Source: Alkalihalobacillus pseudalcaliphilus
Lineage (GTDB): Bacteria > Bacillota > Bacilli > Bacillales > Bacillaceae_D
Assembly: GCA_001038565.1 (NCBI GenBank)
Contig: LFJO01000005.1
Coordinates: 1,275,421-1,339,420, forward strand
Reading direction: 5' to 3'
Length of the DNA stretch: 64,000 bases
Below the pieces are notes generated by a model. It was not told the origin of the DNA and ran no database searches. It saw only the letters and a program-made list of their open reading frames with translations. Both the position numbers and the translations under genes were made by a program. Below, piece after piece: positions 1 to 8,066 of this stretch. Position 1 is the stretch's first letter, and the number at the start of each line of letters is the position of its first letter.

Positions 1-163
1 CTAAGATTGCGGCAATATATCCATATAAACCCCAACTGTTTTTCTTAATTTCTCCTTGCTTGTTGCGAAAATTCTTACCTGGTAAAGATACCGCAAAGAC
101 AATTGTCGCAGCAAGATAGAGGAAAAAGGCAACGAGTAATAAATTCGAACTAAGAGCTGCCAT
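1..163 (-). CDS. resC: ResC (CcsB) cytochrome c maturation protein, N-terminal part only
   Basis: The gene is cut by the left edge of the window, so only about 54 codons from the ATG at 163 are visible. They encode one hydrophobic segment followed by a basic loop and the start of a second segment, which fits the N-terminus of ResC. ResC, with ResB, forms the system II heme export and ligation complex that attaches heme to apocytochromes on the outer face of the membrane. The start follows the resB stop by two bases, as expected for translational coupling in the resABC operon. The assignment rests on gene order and on the similarity of this short segment to Bacillus ResC as I remember it. Confidence 0.85.
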   Translation of the reverse strand, partial: MAALSSNLLLVAFFLYLAATIVFAVSLPGKNFRNKQGEIKKNSWGLYGYIAAIL

Positions 164-165
164 TT

Positions 166-1854
166 TTAACCCTCCTGCTTCTTATTTTGATTTTCTTTTT
201 TTTCTTCTTCTAATTTTTCTTTTTCTTCTGCTTGGTCTATCGGCTCATTTAAACCAGTATCTGCAATAATTTCAGTAATATCATTACGCAGGGTTAACCA
301 GTTTTTATTCGTATGACCTGCAATCCAAATCTCTCCGTCAATACGTTGGAACCAAATTCGACGATGGGCCCAATAAGAGCCTTGAATTAATCCAATCATA
401 AAGATAGCTCCACCAACAATGAGGATCGGTATCGTCAAATCTTTACGAACTCCTAAACCAGACACATTACTCATCTCAACATCAACAAACGATAATTTAA
501 ACTCATGGTCCACCTCTTCAATCGATTGACCGCGAGAAGGTAAATCATAGTTAGCCATAATTCCAATAAAACTTCTTTCTCCATCTGGAGTTTCAGGTGT
601 CTTTGTTTCAAAGATAAATGCAGGGTTATCTGGAATGCTTGAACGAGTAGCTGGTTCATTATTACTGTTTAAATAGTAATTAGGAAAATACTCGATAATA
701 GACACTTCATACCCTTCACCTAAATCATAGTGCTTAGCAGGGTTATTTAAATCAACATCAATTTGACCAAAACGATCTCCCGTTTCTTTATTTTCAATAG
801 AAAAACTCATTGTTTGAAGCTCGTTTAATTTATAATCTAATTGATAAAAGCTATAACCGTTATACTCAAGCGGGTCATTCACTTTAATTTCTTTTCGTGC
901 TACCTCTGTTAATTCCCCAACTACCCCAATAGGCGAATCCGGGTCTGCTTCATACAATACGGCATCTGTTTGGTATGTCTTCACAACGAGGCCATCGACC
1001 CTTTGCATCGATTCACCAAATACTTCATCTTCTGGATCATATAACTCAAGGTGGAATCCTTCATTACCTATGTATAACTCTTGATTCGTTCCAGGCACGA
1101 CTGAAAATTCATCTTCGCGAATCCAGACATGTTCATCCACATAAAAGCCCGGAAAATAACGTAACATACAGCCAATTAAGAAAATGATAATACCTACGTG
1201 ATTAACATAAGGTCCCCAACGAGAAAAGCGACCTTTTTCAGCAACAATATTGCCTTTTTCCTCTCGAACGCGATAGTTCTTTTGCGATAATCGCTGTTTT
1301 ATTGTATTCATCTTTTCATCATAATCAGGAACTTGAGATGAACCAAATACACGTTGTCTTTTCATGAAATTCTTGTGACGAGTAATTCTTTGTTTCTTTA
1401 AAGCACGATATAATGGAACTCCTCTATCTAAGCTTGCAATGATTAAAGATACACCTAAAGCAGCAATTAGTAACATATACCACCAAGAGTCATATAAATT
1501 ATGAAAACCTAATTCATAATAAATTTGTCCAAGTGTACCGTACTCATTTTGGTAAAACACAGATGGGTCTTCCCCACCAATATAAAACTCTTGTGGAAAA
1601 ATGGTCCCAAATATAGAAGCCACCAGTAAAATAACAATAATCCAAATTCCAACCTTGACAGACGAGAAGAACATCCAAATTTTATCGATGATATTTGATG
1701 TGTACGTCTGTGAACGTCTTGCCACACCTTCATAACGCATATTTAATAGTTGTTTTTGGTCATCGTTTTCATTTCCTAATGGCTTACCACATGACTCACA
1801 AATAATCGTACCATGCGGGTTCAAATGTCCACATTCACATTTGATTTTATCCAT
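166..1854 (-). CDS. resB: Cytochrome c biogenesis protein ResB
   Basis: This 562-residue protein is the ResB (Ccs1) partner of ResC in system II cytochrome c maturation. The N-terminus carries a zinc-ribbon-like pair of motifs (Cys6, Cys8, Cys19, Cys22), as in Bacillus ResB. Membrane segments lie near residues 68-87, 125-145, 213-236 and 475-498. The long stretch between the last two is extracytoplasmic and should hold apocytochrome or heme near the ligation site. The C-terminal tail is short, charged and rich in Glu, Lys and Gln. It sits between resA (13 bases upstream) and resC (2 bases downstream), so the three are one operon. In Bacillus subtilis this operon is activated by ResDE under low oxygen; those genes would lie beyond the left edge. 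Confidence 0.96.
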   Translation of the reverse strand: MDKIKCECGHLNPHGTIICESCGKPLGNENDDQKQLLNMRYEGVARRSQTYTSNIIDKIWMFFSSVKVGIWIIVILLVASIFGTIFPQEFYIGGEDPSVFYQNEYGTLGQIYYELGFHNLYDSWWYMLLIAALGVSLIIASLDRGVPLYRALKKQRITRHKNFMKRQRVFGSSQVPDYDEKMNTIKQRLSQKNYRVREEKGNIVAEKGRFSRWGPYVNHVGIIIFLIGCMLRYFPGFYVDEHVWIREDEFSVVPGTNQELYIGNEGFHLELYDPEDEVFGESMQRVDGLVVKTYQTDAVLYEADPDSPIGVVGELTEVARKEIKVNDPLEYNGYSFYQLDYKLNELQTMSFSIENKETGDRFGQIDVDLNNPAKHYDLGEGYEVSIIEYFPNYYLNSNNEPATRSSIPDNPAFIFETKTPETPDGERSFIGIMANYDLPSRGQSIEEVDHEFKLSFVDVEMSNVSGLGVRKDLTIPILIVGGAIFMIGLIQGSYWAHRRIWFQRIDGEIWIAGHTNKNWLTLRNDITEIIADTGLNEPIDQAEEKEKLEEEKKENQNKKQEG

Positions 1855-1867
1855 CGTTACACCTCAA

Positions 1868-2395
1868 TCATGCTTGTGGTATTATTTCTTCCATAAATTC
1901 TCGAATTATCTCTTCTGTTAGTAGACCTGTAAACACACGAACGATCTTGCCATGCTCATCAACCAATACGGTCGTAGGTAACGGTCGAACACCATATGCG
2001 TCAATTACATGCCTACCTTCGTCAATGACAACAGGGAACGTAAGGTCTAATCTTGAGACGAAGCGCTCTACGGTTAAAGGTGGTTCACTCGCATTGATGG
2101 CTACAATCTCAATACCTTGGTCTTGATATTCATGATATAACTCTTCCATAATCGGCATTTCTCTTACACATGGCGGACAATAAGTGCCCCAAAAATTTAA
2201 AAAGACACCCTTTCCTTCTAACTCACGCAGTTCAATGACTTCACCTGTTAAATCCTCAAGGGCAAAATTAGCAGCATCATGACCAGCACGTGCAACACTT
2301 TTATCTGCAAAGAAATTATAATAGAATGTATAACCAATCGCTACAGCCATTACTAATAAAATGGTAGAACGCATGATTAAACGTTTTCTTTTCAT
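1868..2395 (-). CDS. resA: Thiol-disulfide oxidoreductase ResA
   Basis: ResA keeps the CXXCH heme-binding cysteines of apocytochrome c reduced on the outer side of the membrane. A single N-terminal anchor spans about residues 9-28 and a thioredoxin-like fold follows. The active site is Cys73-Pro-Pro-Cys76 inside a WGTYCPPC segment, and a cis-proline loop (RPLPTT) lies further on. I chose the ATG at 2395, giving 175 residues, because a GGGAGG motif sits nine bases ahead of it. The longer reading frame would start on top of that motif. Active-site CPPC is closer to generic TlpA proteins than the CEPC of Bacillus subtilis ResA, but the position directly ahead of resB makes ResA the best call. 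Confidence 0.94.
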   Translation of the reverse strand: MKRKRLIMRSTILLVMAVAIGYTFYYNFFADKSVARAGHDAANFALEDLTGEVIELRELEGKGVFLNFWGTYCPPCVREMPIMEELYHEYQDQGIEIVAINASEPPLTVERFVSRLDLTFPVVIDEGRHVIDAYGVRPLPTTVLVDEHGKIVRVFTGLLTEEIIREFMEEIIPQA

Positions 2396-2533
2396 GTTTG
2401 TCATCCTCCCTTCCAGTATCAATGAACTACATGCACAAAAAAGTTAACCTTTTGTCCTTCAATTGTACAAACTTAAGTCTAAAAATATCCCAGTCTCATT
2501 ATAACCTTAAATGAAAGCTCCTATCACTTTGCT

Positions 2534-3262
2534 TTATGACGGTTTCGTGACAGCTACTTCTTTTAGTTTCTTAACTTCGATTGGCTTTAATGGTCTTGAT
2601 TCACCTGGGTTTAACCCTTGTAAGGTTAGAAAACTGTATTGCTCTCTTTTTAACTTCATAATCGGATAATTAATAGCTTCAAACATCCGACGAACTTGTC
2701 GATTTCGACCTTCATGAATCGTTAATTGAATAATCGATGTTTGTTTTTTCTTGTCCATTGAGATTAATTTCACTTTTGCAGGGGCTGTTTTACCATCCTC
2801 TAGGCGGATCCCATCTGCTAGTCTCTTTAGTTCTTCTCTTTTTGGTATGCCCTTTACCTTTGCGACATACACCTTGTCGATATGGAATTTAGGGTGCATG
2901 AGTTGATTGGCTAATTCACCATCATTTGTTAGAAGTATTAAACCTGATGTATCATAATCAAGTCGACCAACAGGAAATAGTCTTGCTTCTGTTTCAATGA
3001 AATCAGTTACAACTTTTCGTCCTTTATCGTCAGTAACACTTGATATCACAGATGTTGGCTTATATAAAAGATGATAGGTAGGTTCTTCTCTATCTATAGG
3101 TATCCCGTTCACTTCTATTTTGTCTTTGTTAGGCGTCACTTTTACTCCTAATTCAGTCACTTTCTTTCCGTTAACCGTTACTTTCCCTTCAATAATAAGT
3201 TCTTCTGCTTTACGTCTTGATGTAATTCCTGCTTGTGCTATTACTTTTTGTAATCGTTCCAT
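2534..3262 (-). CDS. rluB: 23S rRNA pseudouridine synthase RluB
   Basis: RluB isomerises a uridine in helix 89 of 23S rRNA (position 2605 in E. coli) to pseudouridine. The 242-residue protein has an N-terminal S4 RNA-binding domain (about residues 1-60) and a RsuA/RluB-type catalytic domain. The catalytic aspartate is Asp102 in the GRLDYDTSG motif. The EGRNRQVRRM motif near residue 190 is also typical of the family. In Bacillus genomes rluB usually sits just upstream of resA, as here. The genes that normally precede it (dacB, spmA, spmB) are absent and are replaced by an intergenic repeat and ilvE, so the order has been rearranged at this point. Confidence 0.95.
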   Translation of the reverse strand: MERLQKVIAQAGITSRRKAEELIIEGKVTVNGKKVTELGVKVTPNKDKIEVNGIPIDREEPTYHLLYKPTSVISSVTDDKGRKVVTDFIETEARLFPVGRLDYDTSGLILLTNDGELANQLMHPKFHIDKVYVAKVKGIPKREELKRLADGIRLEDGKTAPAKVKLISMDKKKQTSIIQLTIHEGRNRQVRRMFEAINYPIMKLKREQYSFLTLQGLNPGESRPLKPIEVKKLKEVAVTKPS

Positions 3263-3334
3263 TCTTGATTCACCTCATCCCCAATCATACCCGCAAGAAT
3301 AGGAATATACAAGCGAGGAAACTTTTTTGTAGCA

Positions 3335-3860
3335 TTGATTTTCATTCAATGTTAAATGTCCCTTACCTCTTAGGAGCTTTGTATGAAAGTTGGGATTGAT
3401 ACTCATATGCGGAGTTCTACTTGTGGCTACCGAAAAATGCTCCATGTCCCGTGGGGTGGCACTTAGCTAATCAAGCTAAAGGGAACCACCACTTCCATGT
3501 CTGTTAGTGGCGTAGTGAATAGGCTTCGTAACCAACCAATATGAAAGTGAGATTTTTTTAACAGATGGCTTTTCATTCAATGACGATTTAGAGGACTCTC
3601 ATACATTGCAGTAGCCCCAACACTTTTGGAGTGTTGCTAGTAAGAGTTTACCAAAAAAAATTCAGTGCACGGTACAACCAGCCACTAACAAGTATAAAAG
3701 TAGGTTTTGAAGCAATAAGCGGTAAGACTGGTAGCCAACACGGCGCAAATAAAAATACGCAGCAATGAAGCTCGAAAAAGAGCCAACAATACAGCGCAAA
3801 TGGATAAGAGAGTCTATTTGATATCAAAAAAAGCACTCTAACAATATTCATACCATGTTA
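3335..3860. repeat. Dispersed TATGAAAGTT-type repeat, copy A
   Basis: This 700-base gap between rluB and ilvE has no convincing gene. It holds TATGAAAGTT at 3382-3391, then a GCGGAG and CCGAAAA block, a TTAGCTAATC core (about 3473), a second half beginning CTTCCATGTCTG (about 3492), and ATGAAAGTG at 3541. Beyond that is a block resembling the reverse complement of the 51-bp unit found at 11270-11453: AATACGCAGCAATGAAG followed by AAAAAGAGCCAAC near 3750-3790. The block GATGGCTTTTCATTC near 3565 is the reverse complement of one in copies G and H. The short open frame at 3648-3851 only reads through this repeated DNA and is not taken as a gene. Confidence 0.7.
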
Positions 3861-3967
3861 AAGTGCCATATCCTATTAAAAATACAACCAGTTGTCAAAA
3901 CTGTAAACACCAAAAGTCATTTGATAATAAGTTACCGCGTTTAAAAGTCTAGACTAATATGATCCTA

Positions 3968-5065
3968 CTAAACCGTAGGTTCTTCTTCTAAATTTTGGAC
4001 TTTAATTGTCCAATTAAATGTATCAACTTTTTGACCAGTCTGAATACCTGTTAGTGTTTCGTATAATCTTTTTGATAGTTCGCCGGTCTTTCCTTCATTG
4101 ATAGTCAATTTTTCTTCACGCCAGATCATTTCCCCAATTGGAGAAATAACAGCAGCTGTTCCAGTTCCAAAAGCTTCCTCTAATTGACCTGCTTTATAAG
4201 CTTGAACGATCTCATCAATTGAGATTTTCCGCTCTGTAACAGGAATATCCCATGTGCGAAGTAAGTCGATCATAGATTTACGTGTTACACCTTCTAAAAT
4301 ACTTCCATTTAGTTCTGGTGTAATGACTTCACCGTTCACCTTAAAGAATACATTCATACTTCCTACTTCTTCGACATATTTTTTCTCAACGCCATCTAAC
4401 CAAAGTACCTGTGAGAAACCAAGCTTCGTTGCTTGATCTTGAGCATTATAAGCAGCAGAGTAATTTCCTGCCGTTTTTGCCGTCCCTGTCCCACCTTTTA
4501 CCGCTCTTGTAAACTTCTCTTCTACATAAATACGAACAGGATTAATTCCTTCGGGATAATAAGCAGCTACAGGCGATAAAATAATCATAAATGTATAACA
4601 TTTTGAAGGGTTTACACTTAAATTATTTTCAGTCGCAATCATAAAAGGTCTAATATATAAAGAATTTCCTTCACCTTGTGGAACCCATTCTCTTTCAAGT
4701 GCAATCAATTGTTTCAAATAATGTAATACTTCATTTTCATCAACAGAGGGCATACTTAATCGCGAACACGATTGATTTAGCCGTTTTAAATTTTGCTCAG
4801 GTCTAAATAATAACACTTGATTATCATCAGTTCGGTACGCTTTAAGACCTTCAAATACCGTTTGTCCGTAATGAAAGATCATGGCTGCAGGATCTAATGT
4901 GACAGATTGATAGGGAATAATTTTAGGATCGTGCCAACCTTTGTCCTCTGTATAGTTCATTTTAAACATATGATCAGAAAAAACAGTCCCAAATTTTACT
5001 TGATTAACATCAGGCTTTTCTTTTGGGTGCATTGTACGGATGATTTGCAATTTCTCTCCACTCAA
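3968..5065 (-). CDS. ilvE: Branched-chain amino acid aminotransferase
   Basis: This PLP enzyme of fold type IV interconverts leucine, isoleucine and valine with their keto acids, using glutamate and 2-oxoglutarate as the amino partner. The GGTGTAKTAGNYSA segment contains the PLP-binding lysine, and FGTGTAAVISPIGE is the phosphate-cup region of class IV aminotransferases. Overall it resembles Bacillus subtilis YwaA. I prefer a TTG start at 5065 because an AAGGAG motif lies eight bases ahead of it, giving about 365 residues. A GTG at 5089 extends the frame but has no good ribosome-binding site. No T-box or leucine attenuator was recognised in the 200 bases upstream. The gene stands alone, with a repeat downstream and prsA-like upstream on the same strand. 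Confidence 0.93.
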   Translation of the reverse strand: MSGEKLQIIRTMHPKEKPDVNQVKFGTVFSDHMFKMNYTEDKGWHDPKIIPYQSVTLDPAAMIFHYGQTVFEGLKAYRTDDNQVLLFRPEQNLKRLNQSCSRLSMPSVDENEVLHYLKQLIALEREWVPQGEGNSLYIRPFMIATENNLSVNPSKCYTFMIILSPVAAYYPEGINPVRIYVEEKFTRAVKGGTGTAKTAGNYSAAYNAQDQATKLGFSQVLWLDGVEKKYVEEVGSMNVFFKVNGEVITPELNGSILEGVTRKSMIDLLRTWDIPVTERKISIDEIVQAYKAGQLEEAFGTGTAAVISPIGEMIWREEKLTINEGKTGELSKRLYETLTGIQTGQKVDTFNWTIKVQNLEEEPTV

Positions 5066-5250
5066 TTTTTTCATCTCCTTCTTAACCACTACTCACATTT
5101 TAAAAGTTCATTCTGAAGATTTCAAGAATAAAAATGATTCAATGATTACTTACTAACACCTACACACTCCCACTCTTTTGTCAACATTTGAAACAAATTC
5201 ATTGATTTATATACTAAGTAAACGCTTTACTGAGTTGAAGATTTTTACTG

Positions 5251-5287
5251 AAAAAAAATCCAACCTCATCGACCATGAAGTTGGATC
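5251..5287 (-). terminator. Rho-independent terminator after the prsA-like gene
   Basis: On the minus strand an ATCCAAC stem pairs with GTTGGAT around a loop that can itself pair, followed by eight T residues. It lies 15 bases past the stop of the foldase gene and closes the htrA-prsA pair. Confidence 0.85.
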
Positions 5288-5302
5288 ATTCGTTTTTATT
5301 GA

Positions 5303-6169
5303 TTAATTTTGATAGGAGATCTCATACTTTTCTCTCAACTGAGTTAACCACGGTGTTAATTCAGTTTGATACTTTTGATTAAATAACTTCTCTTCTATTT
5401 CTTCTTGATGCTCTTCAAACTTCGCCTCTTGTTCCTCTTGTTTATCTGTCACTTTAATAATATGAAAACCATGCTCGGTTTCTACCGGTTCACTTACTTC
5501 ATCGATTTCTAAACCAAAGGCGGCTTCTTCAAATTCAGGAACCATTTCACCTTTACTAAAGAATCCGAGTTCACCACCCCTTTCTTTACTTGCTTCATCT
5601 GTGGAGTTTTCTGCTGCTAAATCAGCAAAATCCTCCCCCTCATCAACCTTAGCTTTTAACTCTTGTGCTGTCTGTTCATCTTCGACCAAAATGTGGCTAG
5701 CTTCTACTTCTTCTTGTTGATTAAACTGCTCTTGATTATCATTAAAGTACATCTCTATCTCTTCATCTGTTACCTCAATGACAGGTTCCATCAATTTCTG
5801 CGTTAATAATGAATAATAAACATCATCTTCAAACATATCCATAGTAACTCCCCTTTGGGCTAACATCTCCTTGACATTCTCTTCTCCATTATACATGTCA
5901 TAAAAAAATGTTAATTCTTCATCAATTTCTTCTTGTGTAACTTGTACACCTTGCTCATTTGCTTCTAACTCAATCATCTTATTATTAATAAGTGCTTCTA
6001 ATATTGTTGGTCCATGTTGTGACATAGCCTCATCTGCAACTTCACTTTCTTTAATTTTTTCACCATTTACAGATGCCATAACTCCAGATGTATTCGCTAC
6101 AAAAACTCCTAATACAACCGCACCACTTAAAACAACTACTCCTGATAAAATTGCCAACCATTTTTTCAT
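5303..6169 (-). CDS. PrsA/SurA-like peptidyl-prolyl isomerase (foldase), membrane anchored
   Basis: This 288-residue protein has an N-terminal hydrophobic segment (residues 3-26), a SurA-N-like chaperone region (about 30-150) and one parvulin rotamase domain (about 155-245) with the ASHILV, RGGELGFFSKGEMVPEFE and HGFHIIKV motifs. It should help secreted proteins fold outside the membrane. Unlike Bacillus subtilis PrsA it has no lipobox cysteine at the signal, so it is probably held by an uncleaved transmembrane helix rather than as a lipoprotein. It lies 26 bases downstream of the HtrA protease and shares its terminator, so chaperone and protease are probably made together for extracytoplasmic quality control. 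The C-terminal region is acidic and rich in Glu and Gln. Confidence 0.87.
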   Translation of the reverse strand: MKKWLAILSGVVVLSGAVVLGVFVANTSGVMASVNGEKIKESEVADEAMSQHGPTILEALINNKMIELEANEQGVQVTQEEIDEELTFFYDMYNGEENVKEMLAQRGVTMDMFEDDVYYSLLTQKLMEPVIEVTDEEIEMYFNDNQEQFNQQEEVEASHILVEDEQTAQELKAKVDEGEDFADLAAENSTDEASKERGGELGFFSKGEMVPEFEEAAFGLEIDEVSEPVETEHGFHIIKVTDKQEEQEAKFEEHQEEIEEKLFNQKYQTELTPWLTQLREKYEISYQN

Positions 6170-6195
6170 TAATATTTACACTCCTTCATTTAATT

Positions 6196-7437
6196 TTACA
6201 ATGATGTATGAACTCGAATAGGTACTTCAATTTCTTTCTTTTCACCATCACGATATAGTTCCATCGTCACCGTATCTCCAACTTCTACCTCACGATAAAG
6301 GATCTTACGAATATCAGATGCATCTTTCACTTCAATACCACTCATTGAGACGACTACATCCCCTGCTCGGATACCTGCTTCATCCGCTACAGAGCCAGGT
6401 TCAACAGTCGTAATGACAGCACCTCCTTTTATATCTTCTGGCAACGCACCTAAGTACCCACTAGGGATTTCAGATAAATGAGCAAGGCCAACGCCTAAAT
6501 AAGGGCGTGTTATTTCACCTTTATCAATCATTTCCTCCACTAATGGAATCAAATCATTACTCGGGATAGCAAATCCAATTCCCTCTATTCCGTTCTGAGC
6601 AATTTTTAAGCTGTTAATACCTATGACTTCCCCTTTTGTATTGATTAGAGCACCTCCACTATTTCCAGGGTTAATAGCAGCATCTGTTTGAATGACGTCT
6701 AAATTCCATTCACCCGCTGATGTTTGGACAGGAATAGATCGATTAACAGCTGAAATTATCCCTTGTGTTACGGTCCGCGACAACTCTAATCCTAAAGGGT
6801 TTCCAATGGCAAATACCTGCTCACCTGGTCTTAATTCATCGGAATTCCCAAATTCGATGATTTGTTCACTTTCACTAGCATCCATTACTAAAACCGCTAA
6901 ATCAGTTAAAGCATCACCGCCAACCAATGTGGCAGAGACTGTCTCTCCATCTGATAAGGATATCTCAATTTCATCGGCACCTTCAATGACATGGTTGTTT
7001 GTAATAATATATGCCTTACCGTCTTCTTCCTTAAAGATAACTCCAGAGCCTGTTCCAGCTTCAACGGCTTCTTGTTCAGAAGGCTGCGACTGAAAGAACC
7101 CAGGTATTCCTTGAGACTTCTGTTTGTTAACAACTCCTACTATAGACTGAGATGCATTCTCAATCATGTCAGTGTAATCCGCTACTTGATTGGACATATT
7201 TTGAACTGGCAACTCATTTGAGCCCTCTAACTGTTCATTTTCTTCTACTTGATTATTGACAGATACATGTCCAGAAGCAACCATCTCCTGATAAAAGTCA
7301 GTTTGTGGTATAACGATGAGAGTCAAAGCAGAACCAACAATTCCTGCACCAGTCATTTTAAACCATGACCACTTATTCTGTTCCTTTCGTTTCCCTCTTC
7401 CAGACGAATGCTCTTCCCACTTATTTTCTTCATTCAT
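6196..7437 (-). CDS. htrA: HtrA/DegP-type serine protease with PDZ domain
   Basis: This 413-residue membrane-anchored protease degrades misfolded proteins on the outer face of the membrane. A basic N-terminus is followed by one membrane helix (about 28-45), a linker, a trypsin-like domain and a C-terminal PDZ domain (about 310-400). The catalytic triad is visible: His149 (TNNHV), Asp179 (TDLAV) and Ser260 (GNSGGA). A GGAGG motif lies seven bases ahead of the ATG. Bacillus subtilis has three such proteins (HtrA, HtrB, HtrC), and I cannot say which one this matches. In that species htrA and htrB are induced by CssRS; no CssR site was identified here. Two TTGACA motifs lie within 70 bases upstream, but no matching -10 box is clear. 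Confidence 0.93.
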   Translation of the reverse strand: MNEENKWEEHSSGRGKRKEQNKWSWFKMTGAGIVGSALTLIVIPQTDFYQEMVASGHVSVNNQVEENEQLEGSNELPVQNMSNQVADYTDMIENASQSIVGVVNKQKSQGIPGFFQSQPSEQEAVEAGTGSGVIFKEEDGKAYIITNNHVIEGADEIEISLSDGETVSATLVGGDALTDLAVLVMDASESEQIIEFGNSDELRPGEQVFAIGNPLGLELSRTVTQGIISAVNRSIPVQTSAGEWNLDVIQTDAAINPGNSGGALINTKGEVIGINSLKIAQNGIEGIGFAIPSNDLIPLVEEMIDKGEITRPYLGVGLAHLSEIPSGYLGALPEDIKGGAVITTVEPGSVADEAGIRAGDVVVSMSGIEVKDASDIRKILYREVEVGDTVTMELYRDGEKKEIEVPIRVHTSL

Positions 7438-7530
7438 TTTTATACCTCCTTGTTCCGTTTATATAAGCCATACTACCGATAAATTATGTCAACAACATGT
7501 CAAGATACATTAAAGCAGGTATAAAATAGC

Positions 7531-7900
7531 TTTTATATGAAAGTTGATGCTGATGCTCATGTGCGGAGCTTTGCTCACCGCTCCCGAAAATCACGCTCCG
7601 CGACAATCACGTGGCCCTGAGCTAATCGGCTATGCCGCTGGATCTCAGCTCTGCCACTACGTTCCACGGGAGTCTCCGCATATTTTCGTCCGCTAGGTTT
7701 CTTCTTAATTCTCAAGTTCACAACACAATCTAACTCCATTCATTTAAAATGAAAATGGAAAAAAACTAATTGAATGAAGAGCCAACAGTTGAAAGCTAAA
7801 CCATACTTTCATCTTTGTTGGTGGAGAAGTGAATCTTGTTTCGCCGTGTCGGCTGTATGAAAGTGTATGTAGAGATGATAGTTTAGCCTTGAAGTTAGCT
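7531..7900. repeat. Dispersed TATGAAAGTT-type repeat, copy B
   Basis: The 630-base gap between htrA and the betaine transporter holds one of the most complete copies. It begins with TATGAAAGTT at 7536-7545, then GCTCATGTGCGGAGC, TGCTCACCGCTCCCGAAAATC and CTGAGCTAATCGGCTA (about 7617). A middle part has GAATGAAGAGCCAACAG (about 7773). It ends with ACTTTCATCTTTGTTGG (about 7804), GAAGTGAATCTTGTTTCG and TATGAAAGTG (about 7857). The last two motifs form inverted ends about 45 bases apart. No open frame in it looks like a gene. Confidence 0.75.
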
Positions 7901-7994
7901 GGTCACCTCTCTTGCAATAGATGACCATGTGTCCGGTGCAATATTTTTTTGCTAACGATATCCATTCGCCTCCTACTCACGTATTTTTCATAAG

Positions 7995-8039
7995 AAAAGA
8001 CATTGACATGTTACTGAAAGCAACATGTCAATGTCTTTT
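7995..8039 (-). terminator. Strong terminator hairpin after the betaine transporter
   Basis: A perfect 18-bp inverted repeat (7995-8012 with 8022-8039) surrounds a nine-base loop and lies 28 bases past the transporter stop. Each arm ends in a run of A or T, so it may work in both directions. Confidence 0.85.
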
Positions 8040-8066
8040 AAGTGTTTTAATTTTTTATTCCTACTC

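Noticed and set aside
3648..3851. Small membrane protein on the minus strand
   Set aside because: It reads through a copy of the dispersed repeat and shares its LHCCVFLFAP stretch with the false frames at 11.3 kb.
5066..5250. T-box or leucine leader upstream of ilvE
   Set aside because: No T-box core sequence and no leucine codon-rich leader frame could be found.
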